Assembly: GCA_963750255.1 (NCBI GenBank) | Contig: CAVVPZ010000008.1 | Coordinates: forward strand, 248,001 to 312,000 | Origin: DATLED01 sp963750255 | GTDB taxonomy: Bacteria > Actinomycetota > Acidimicrobiia > Acidimicrobiales > CADCTF01 | Direction: 5' to 3' | Length of the DNA: 64,000 nt | In this document: piece by piece, positions 57,654-64,000 of the stretch | How the letters are laid out: the number at the start of each line of letters is the position of its first letter | Position numbering within the stretch: the stretch's first letter is position 1 | Notes under the pieces: model-generated | Told to the model about the DNA's origin: nothing | Databases searched by the model: none | What the model saw: only the letters and a program-made list of their open reading frames with translations | Program-made: the position numbers and the translations under genes

Positions 57654-58872
57654 TCAGCGGGGCACTTGCGACCAGGGCAGGACTTTGTCGGTGCGCACAT
57701 CACCGGGCAGGCCCAGCACCCGCTCGCCCAGGATGTTGCGCATCACCTCGGAGGTGCCACCTTCGATCGAGTTGGCCCGGGCCCGCAGAAAGGCTTGAGA
57801 CACAGTGGACGAGTCGCCGGCCGACTCGGGCCGGCGCATCTCATAGGAGCCATAGAGCATGCCCGTCGGGCCCATGAGGTCGATGCACAGTTCGTAGATC
57901 TTCTTGTTGAGCTCGGCATAGTGGAGCTTGCCGGTGGAACCTTCGGGACCGGGCACGCCGACCCGGCGGTTCTCCGAGGCGCGGATGTTGGTGAGGCGGA
58001 GCACCTCGGCCTCGCACCACGCCGAGACCAGGCGATCGCGAAGGGCGGTTGCCGGGGCCGACGACTGGTCGGCCCGTTCACGCCAGAGGCGCAGGGCGGA
58101 CCCGATCGGACCGCTGTCGCGGGGTGCGACCGCTCCGCCGATCGAGACCCGCTCGTTCATCAGTGTGGTGAGCGACACCCGCCAGCCGTCGCCCGTGTCG
58201 CCGAGCCGCTCGGCGTCGGGGATCCGGACGTCGGTGAAGTACACCTCGTTGAACTCGGCGTCGCCGGTGATCTGCACGCAGGGGTCGGACCTCGACGCCG
58301 GGCGCCTCCATGTCGACCACGAAGTAGGTCAGGCCCTTGTGCTTGGGCTGATCGGGATCGGTGCGGGCGACCAACATTCCCCACCGAGCGCGATGGGCCA
58401 GCGTCGTCCATACCTTCTGACCGTTGACCACCCACTCGTCGCCGTCGAGCACGGCGCGGGTGGCCAGCGAGGCGACATCGGAACCGGCGCCGGGCTCGGA
58501 GAACAGCTGGCACCAGACCTCTTCGCCGGTGAAGAGCGGACGGAGGTACCGCCGCCTCTGGGCGTCGCTTCCGTGGGTGACGACGGTGGGCGCACCCATG
58601 CCGTGCCCGATCGGGTTGCGGTAGTACGGCGACGGCGCGCCGGTGTCGGCGAGGCGGGTGTTGACGACCGTCTGGAGGCGGGGCGAAAGACCGAGCCCGC
58701 CGAAACCGTCGGGAAAGTTGACCCAGGCCAGACCGGCGTCGAACTGGGCGCCAAGGAACTCGGCCTCCGGGGTGCTGGCGGGCGGGAACGACTCCAGGAG
58801 CCCGTCGACGAGTTCGTTGACGCGGTCGGCTTCGGGGTCGGTCGAGGAATGGGGCGGGCGGACGTCGGTCAT
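57654..58872 (-). CDS. Acyl-CoA dehydrogenase (frameshifted)
   Basis: About 406 residues. FAD-linked dehydrogenase of fatty-acid or branched acyl-CoA oxidation. Seen: LFSEPGAGSDVASLATRA, VVNGQKVWTTLAHRARWGMLVART, ITGDAEFNEVYFTDVRIP and the C-terminal IEGGTSEVMRNILGERVLG with the flavin/catalytic Glu region. One apparent extra base near 58288 splits it after EVRPL. Divergent from the enoyl-CoA hydratase at 58937. Confidence 0.9.
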
Positions 58873-58936
58873 CGCGTCCGACGCTATCGCCGGCCCCGGG
58901 CCGTCGCCGCCGCGGACGGAATGGCAGGATGCGGCC

Positions 58937-59794
58937 ATGGACACCTCGCGAGTCACGATGACCATCGACGGAGGCGTCGCCGACGTCCGCCTCAACCGGC
59001 CCGAGAAGATCAACGCACTCGACCCGGCCATGTTCGAGGCGATCGTCTCGACCGGTGAAGCGCTCAAGAACGAGCCGTCGGTGCGGGCCGTCGTCCTGTC
59101 GGGAGAGGGACGGGGGTTCTGCGCCGGCCTCGACTTCTCCAGCTTCATGGCCATGGCTGGATCAGGCGAAGGGCGGTCGGCCGAGCGTCCGCCTGCTCGC
59201 GCCGGGGCCGGCGACGGGAGCGACGTGGCCAAGATCGGCGCGCCGAGCGGCCGCATCACGCACCAGGCGCAGCAGAGCGCCTATGTGTGGCAAGAGCTCG
59301 AGGTCCCCGTCATCGCCGCCGTCCACGGCGTTGCGCTCGGCGGCGGCTGTCAGATCGCCATGGGTGCCGACCTCCGGGTGGTGGCGCCCGACGCTCGGCT
59401 ATCGGTGCTCGAGATCCGTTGGGGGCTGATCCCCGACATGACCGGCACCTTCATGCTCACCCGACTCGTCGGACTCGACGTCGCCAAGGAGCTCACCTTC
59501 ACCGGTCGCATGGTGTCGGGTGAGGAGGCGGCCCGCATCGGGCTCGCCACCCGGGTGTCCGACGACCCGATCGCCACCGCCCTCGAACTCGCCCATGAGA
59601 TCGCCGGAAAGAGCCCCCATGCCATCCGGGGAGCCAAGCGACTCCTCAACGCGTCGCCGGGCCGTGATGTCGCCGACCAGTTTGCCGACGAGCGGCGCAC
59701 GATCGGTTCGCTCATCGGCAGTCCCAACCAGGCCGAGGCCGTCGCCGCCTACTTCGAGAAGCGAGAGCCCAACTTCGCCGACCCGGTGCTCTGA
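58937..59794 (+). CDS. Enoyl-CoA hydratase/isomerase family protein
   Basis: 285 residues, intact frame. Oxyanion-hole segments GRGFCAGLDFSSFMAM and HGVALGGGCQIAMGADL. The WGLIPDMTGTFML glutamate position holds D in the acidic pair, suggesting a dienoyl-CoA isomerase-like subgroup rather than a standard hydratase. An insertion near residues 70-100 (GSGEGRSAERPP) lengthens it compared with typical 260-residue members. Confidence 0.9.
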   Translation: MDTSRVTMTIDGGVADVRLNRPEKINALDPAMFEAIVSTGEALKNEPSVRAVVLSGEGRGFCAGLDFSSFMAMAGSGEGRSAERPPARAGAGDGSDVAKIGAPSGRITHQAQQSAYVWQELEVPVIAAVHGVALGGGCQIAMGADLRVVAPDARLSVLEIRWGLIPDMTGTFMLTRLVGLDVAKELTFTGRMVSGEEAARIGLATRVSDDPIATALELAHEIAGKSPHAIRGAKRLLNASPGRDVADQFADERRTIGSLIGSPNQAEAVAAYFEKREPNFADPVL

Positions 59795-59831
59795 AGATCG
59801 GCCCTCGGAACCGGGCGTAGGGTGGCGGGTC

Positions 59832-60899
59832 ATGCGCCGGTGCGACGTCGTCGTCGTCGGCGGGGGCGTCATCGGGTCGGCCACCGCCTGGCAACTGGCG
59901 AGGGGCGGAGCCGACGTCGTCCTGCTCGACCGCCATCCCGCTGGCCACGACCGGGGGAGCTCGCACGGCGGCAGCCGGATCTTTCGCTTTGCCTACCGCG
60001 ACCCCACGCTGGTGGCGATGGCTCGACAGGCGCTCGAGGAGTGGCGCCTGCTCGAGGCCGAGGCGGACGAATCCCTGGTCGAGGTGACGGGCGGACTCGA
60101 CCTCGGCACCCACCACCTTCTCGCTCCGATCGAAGCCTCTCTTCGTGCGAGCGGCGTGGATGCCGAGTGGGTGCATCCCGGCGACGCCGCCGACCGGTGG
60201 CCCGGGTTCGCCCTCGAGCCCGACGATGTCGTCCTCCACTGCGCCGGCGCTGGACGCATCCTCGCCGACCGAGCGCTTGTCGCCTTCCAACGCGTGGCCG
60301 GCGCCTCGGGGGCGGAGATCCGCCACGACGAGCGGGTCGAAGCCATCGAGTCGGGAACCGGTCACGTCACCACCGACGTCGACGAGTACCTGGCCGAGAC
60401 GGTGGTGCTGGCCGCCGGTCCGTGGACCCCGACGCTGCTCCGCGGCCGGGCCGAGGCCGAGGGCCTTGCGCCGATGGTCGTCACCCGCGAGCAGACGTTC
60501 CACTTCCCGCCCCTCGACGACGATCTCGCGTGGCCCAGCTTCGTGCACTACCGAAGCGATGCGCCCATCGTCTACGGGTTGGAGACGCCGGGCGAGGGCA
60601 TCAAGGTGGCCGAGGACCACGCCGGGGCGGAGACGGACCCTGACGATCGAAGCTTCGAGATCGACGAGGTCGGACGCCAACGCCTGATCCGCTACGTCGT
60701 CGACCGACTCCCGGGCCTCGATCCTCGTCCGATCACCGAGTCAACCTGTCTCTACACGTCGACACCCGACTTGGGATTCGTCCTGGAACGCCGGGGTCGT
60801 CTGGTGATCGGTTCGGCCTGCAGCGGGCACGGATTCAAGTTCGCCCCGCTGACGGGTCGGCGCTTGGCCGAGTTGGCGTCGGTGCATCCGCCGGCCTGA
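59832..60899 (+). CDS. Monomeric sarcosine oxidase / N-methyltryptophan oxidase-like FAD enzyme
   Basis: 355 residues. Dinucleotide motif VVVVGGGVIGSATAWQLA at the start, GSSHGGSRIFRFAY (substrate/flavin loop), and the covalent-FAD cysteine in STCLYTSTPDLGF. The C-terminal GSACSGHGFKFAP matches MSOX-type enzymes, which oxidise N-methyl amines with O2. Intact frame. ATG 59832. Confidence 0.92.
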   Translation: MRRCDVVVVGGGVIGSATAWQLARGGADVVLLDRHPAGHDRGSSHGGSRIFRFAYRDPTLVAMARQALEEWRLLEAEADESLVEVTGGLDLGTHHLLAPIEASLRASGVDAEWVHPGDAADRWPGFALEPDDVVLHCAGAGRILADRALVAFQRVAGASGAEIRHDERVEAIESGTGHVTTDVDEYLAETVVLAAGPWTPTLLRGRAEAEGLAPMVVTREQTFHFPPLDDDLAWPSFVHYRSDAPIVYGLETPGEGIKVAEDHAGAETDPDDRSFEIDEVGRQRLIRYVVDRLPGLDPRPITESTCLYTSTPDLGFVLERRGRLVIGSACSGHGFKFAPLTGRRLAELASVHPPA

Positions 60900-60922
60900 A
60901 CCTCACCGACCCCCGCGGCGCG

Positions 60923-61240
60923 TCAGGGCGTGGCGCCCTCTTCGCCGAGTTCCTCGTCGAGCGCCTCGGGATGCCACAAGTAGGTCTTGAGCTCCTCGTC
61001 GAGCTTGGGGTCGCGCTGGCGGATCCACTCGAGGATCATCGCCGCGTGTTCCTTCTCCTCGTCGCGGTTGTGGGCGAGGATCTGCGCCAGCTTGGGGTCA
61101 TCGGTGCCGTCGATGCGCTGCTGGTACCAGTCGACGGCCTCGAGTTCTTCCTGTAGCGAGACGAGGGCCCGATGCATGTCCATCGTCTCGGGCCGGAGTT
61201 TGTCGACCGACTCGTGCCAGCCTTCGCTCGACCCGCTCAT
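60923..61240 (-). CDS. Encapsulated ferritin-like protein (EncFtn)
   Basis: 105 residues. The EncFtn ferroxidase pattern is visible: Glu32 in QEELEAVDWYQQR, and Glu62 and His65 in HNRDEEKEHAAMILEWIR. These numbers match my recollection of the Rhodospirillum rubrum protein. It oxidises Fe(II) inside an encapsulin nanocompartment. The C-terminus (EALDEELGEEGATP) lacks an obvious cargo-loading peptide, and no shell gene is in the window. The ATG overlaps the dehydrogenase stop by four bases. Confidence 0.9.
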   Translation of the reverse strand: MSGSSEGWHESVDKLRPETMDMHRALVSLQEELEAVDWYQQRIDGTDDPKLAQILAHNRDEEKEHAAMILEWIRQRDPKLDEELKTYLWHPEALDEELGEEGATP

Positions 61241-62834
61241 GCCGCGGCCCGTTCGAAGAGGCGCCGGGCGATGACCTTGAGGGCCAGCGTTTCGTCGGCC
61301 CCCTCGAAGATGGAGAGGACGCGGGCGTCGACGAAGTACCGCGAGACGGGGAACTCTTCGGCGTAACCCATCCCGCCGTGGATCTGGAGGGCCTCCCGGG
61401 TCACCCACTCGGCCGCCCGGCACACGTAGGCCTTGACCATCGAGGCCTCCATGGCTCCTTCGCCCTTGGCCATCATTCGCCCCACCTCGTACATGAACTG
61501 GCGGGCCGACTGGATGATCACCGCCATGCGCACGAGCTTCACCTGGTTGAGCTGATAGTCGAGGATGGGCTTGCCGAACACGATCCGGTTGGCGGCGTAG
61601 TCGTAGGCCGCCTCATACGCCGCCTGCATCACACCGACGGCCCTCGCCGCCGTCTGGAGCCGGCCGTTCTCGAAACCCTGGAGGGTCATGTAGAAGCCTC
61701 GCCCGATCCCGGCCTCGCCGCCGATCAGGTTGTCCTTGGGGACGACCCAGTTGTCGAACGCGACCTCGTAGGAGTGCATGCCGCGATAGCCGATCGTGTC
61801 GATGGCCCGGCCTTCCATCTTGGCGCCGGTGCCCTCCTGGGTGAACTCGAAGCCGTGACCGTCGCCCCTTGGCTTGGGAACGATGAAGAGGCTCAATCCC
61901 CGGTGGGCCTTGGTCCGGTCGGGGTCGGTGCGGGCCAGCAGCATGAGGACGTCGGCCCGGGCCGCGAACGTGCACCACGTCTTCACGCCGTTGATGGCGT
62001 AGCCGGTTCCGTCGGCCGTCGGCGTGGCCGTGACCTTTACCGCGCCGGCGTCGGATCCGAAGTCGGGTTCTGTGACCGCGACCGCGTTCATGATCTCGCC
62101 GGTGGCCAGCTTGGGGAGCCACTCGTGCTTCTGTTCTTCGGTCCCGCCTTGCACCAGGGCCCGGGTGAGGATTTCGGGCCGAGTGATCAACGACCCGGCC
62201 GCTCCCAACGAGGCACGAGACAGTTCCTCGGTGGCCACGACCATGGAGAGGTACTCGCCCTCGCCGCCCGATGCCCAGCCCCCGTATGCCTCGGGGACGC
62301 TGAGCCCGAAGGTCCCGATCTCGGCCAGTCCGCTGATGACGTCCTCGGGGATGTCGGCGTTGTGCGCGGTGCACGTGTTCGGCCACCGGCTTGACCTTGT
62401 CCTCGGCGAATCGACGGAACGTGTCCTGGACCATTTCGAAATCACTGTCGAGGTGGCGGGGACCGGTTTCGCCGATCAGCGAGGCAAGGAAGGACGGATC
62501 GCGATAGGCCGAGATGACGTCGCGAGTGCCGTCGAGGGTGTGTGACGTCGAGGCCCCACTCGGCCTCGCGGCCATACGTCTTGGTCACCACGTCGAACAA
62601 GGCATCGGCGACGAACGCACACGCAATGCGGGCTTCGACGTCGCCTTTGGCCCCGTAGTCGAGGACCGCCCGAGCATTCTCGACGGCGGCGGCGGCGTGG
62701 GCGAGGTCGTAGACCACGCTCTGATGCTCGTCTTCGCCGCCCGTGGCAGCCAGGTGTCGAGCGGAGGTGTGCAGCGCGTGCTTGGCCAACTCGACGGCGG
62801 TGGCGGCAGCGGCGAGGTCCGGGGCGGCGGGCAT
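61237..62834 (-). CDS. Acyl-CoA dehydrogenase with N-terminal helical extension (frameshifted)
   Basis: About 531 residues. An unusual helical N-terminus (MPAAPDLAAAATAVELAKHALHTS...; DLAHAAAAVENARAVLDYGAKG; GREAEWGLD) precedes a standard ACAD core: GTFGLSVPEAYGG, AVTEPDFGSDAGAVKV, WCTFAARADVLMLLART, and late IHGGMGYAEEFPVSRYFVDARVLSIFEG. Apparent shifts near 62545 and 62380. It overlaps the EncFtn start (ATGA), so the two are translated together. This extension occurs in a subset of actinobacterial ACADs. Confidence 0.88.
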
Positions 62835-62868
62835 GGTCGTGAGGCTACCGACGGGCCGCGAGCAACCT

Positions 62869-63519
62869 CTAGTTGGCCTCGGCGACGCCGCGCGACCACC
62901 GTGACCAGCGGCGGGAGGACGACGGGGTCGTCGCCGGGAGCCACCTCGGTCAGCGCTTCGAGGTAGTCGGCCACTGGCCCCGGCCCCGCCCCGGCAGGCG
63001 CCTCGGCCCAAGCGTCGACGACGTCGAGCCCGGCATCGCGGACCAACGCAGGAAGGAGCGCGCCCACATCGGGATGGCGGGCATCGGGCATCGAGAACGG
63101 ATGCCCGTCGATCCGTCCCGCCGACGTGATCGGCTCCTGGGCCACCACCCAGCCGCCGGGCCGCACCGCGCCGGCCATGCGCACCAGGACGGCGAGAGGG
63201 TCGACGACGTGGAGCAGGACGAACCGGCAGAACGCGAGATCGACCGGCTCGGGCAACGTGAGGTCTTCGCCCGCTTGGGTGAGCGCCAGCACCTGGGCGT
63301 GGGCGGCGGCGGCGCGGCGACCTCGTCGCGGGCGGCCGGGTCGGAGTCGACGGCGTAGATGCGTCCCTCGCGACCGACGATCTCGGCCAACGCGACGGTG
63401 ACATCGCCGCCGCCGGCGCCGACGTCGACGCAGCGCCAGCCGGGACCGAGCCCCAAACGATCGAGGGCGGTCGCCAAGGGCCGGCGATACACGTCGTTGC
63501 GCAGGCCCAATTCGATCAT
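62869..63519 (-). CDS. Class I SAM-dependent methyltransferase (frameshifted)
   Basis: About 215 residues. Motif I CVDVGAGGGDVTVALA, acidic loop IYAVDSDPAARDE, then FCRFVLLHVVDPLAVLVRM and GGWVVAQEPITSAG. Shifts near 63322 and 62890 (GCG-C-GGC); the latter restores a stop at 62869. ATG 63519. Substrate unknown. Confidence 0.8.
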
Positions 63520-63579
63520 CGCCGCGACGCTACCGCCACCCCTCACCGCTTCCCCCCGCCCGCCTCCGCCCGCACGCCG

Positions 63580-63625
63580 CTTCCCGGCAGAAGATGTCGT
63601 CCGGGCGCTTGTTCGCGCCGGGAAG
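63580..63625. repeat. Dispersed palindromic repeat R1, copy b
   Basis: 46 bp, inverted relative to 9366-9411, ends CTTCCCGGC / GCCGGGAAG. It lies 25 bases upstream of the GTG start of the acyl-CoA dehydrogenase, between divergent genes, so here it cannot be a simple terminator. Confidence 0.72.
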
Positions 63626-63649
63626 GGGCGGGGTGGCAGGCTCGTCGGC

Positions 63650-64000
63650 GTGAACGTCCCCGCGTCCGTCCGCACCGATCCCGACTTGGCCGATGAGCTC
63701 GTGGCCACCGTGCGTCGCTTCGTCGACCAGGAGGTAATGCCGCACGCGTCGGCGCTCGAACACGACGATGCCTATCCCGAGGAGATGGTCGCCGGTCTGC
63801 GCGATCTCGGGCTCTTCGGCGCCACCATTCCCGAGGAGTACGGAGGACTCGGCCTCGACACCGTGACTTACGCCCGCATCGTCGAGGAGCTGGCTCGGGG
63901 ATGGATGTCGCTGACGGGCGTGGTCAACACCCACCTCATCTGCGCCACCCTCCTCAAGCTGCACGGGACCGACGCCCAGAAGCAGCGCTGGCTCCCGCAG
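63650..64000 (+). CDS. Acyl-CoA dehydrogenase, N-terminal part (runs off window)
   Basis: 117 residues visible and open at the right edge. GTG 63650 (VNVPASVRTDPDLADEL). N-terminal ACAD helices: VRRFVDQEVMPHASALEHDD, LRDLGLFGATIPEEYGG and LARGWMSLTGVVNTHL. Repeat R1b lies just upstream. The catalytic region is outside the window. Confidence 0.87.
   Translation, partial: MNVPASVRTDPDLADELVATVRRFVDQEVMPHASALEHDDAYPEEMVAGLRDLGLFGATIPEEYGGLGLDTVTYARIVEELARGWMSLTGVVNTHLICATLLKLHGTDAQKQRWLPQ

Overview
The window is about 70% GC, packed with genes on both strands, and its codons mostly end in G or C. The gene content points to a high-GC actinobacterium, most likely of the Acidimicrobiia type: a deazaflavin-type (DUF385) enzyme, an ECF41 sigma factor, a HelD-type RNA polymerase ATPase, a SEC-C methionine aminopeptidase, several acyl-CoA dehydrogenases and enoyl-CoA hydratases, and an NlpC/P60 hydrolase. 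The lineage is inferred from content; no 16S gene is present.

Layout. 1-9349: a PLP aminotransferase, an AMP-forming acyl-CoA synthetase, lipid and CoA genes (tesB-like, enoyl-CoA hydratase, plsC-like), then yqgE and hemD. 9414-11830: an UPF0104-type membrane protein and a RecB/Cas4-type nuclease. 11846-11932 is tRNA-Leu(UAA). Its 3' end is the left boundary of a 4.1-kb genomic island (11912-16050), because the last 26 bp recur at 16025-16050. The island carries an integrase remnant, an IS110-family element, a P-loop kinase, an acetyltransferase and a VapBC-like pair. A MazEF-like pair lies just outside it. 16822-21075 holds small-molecule and housekeeping orphans. 21157-27844 is an envelope-sensing block: an OmpR-type two-component system with a DUF4153 membrane protein, facing a LiaFSR-like system with a DUF4097-type membrane protein. 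27855-30972: helD, divergent from a gene that joins a LigD-type 3'-phosphoesterase to a ligase-like domain lacking its catalytic lysine.

31756-37930 contains a hydrolase, a ferritin-like protein, a flavin-dependent oxidoreductase, a DUF3626 protein, a TetR regulator and map. A shared palindromic operator half suggests that TetR controls the block. 37947-49964: a degenerate helicase-like protein, a quinone reductase, an NlpC/P60 hydrolase, fumC, and a fused asymmetric ABC exporter. 49975-64000: dienelactone hydrolase, S9 peptidase, CoA-ester lyase, glycosyltransferase, ECF41 sigma with an FAD oxidoreductase, fatty-acid beta-oxidation genes, and an encapsulin-type ferritin (EncFtn) overlapping an acyl-CoA dehydrogenase.

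Quality warning. Dozens of genes carry single-base frameshifts. Where a family is recognisable, the extra base almost always falls right after a third codon position, as if two wobble alleles had both been kept. The 1.4-kb flavin oxidoreductase gene alone has about 22. I treat these as assembly artefacts of strain variation and annotate the genes as intact where the composite protein is coherent. Three families of dispersed palindromic repeats were also found (9.4/63.6 kb, 19.2/54.9 kb, 31.7/43.7 kb).
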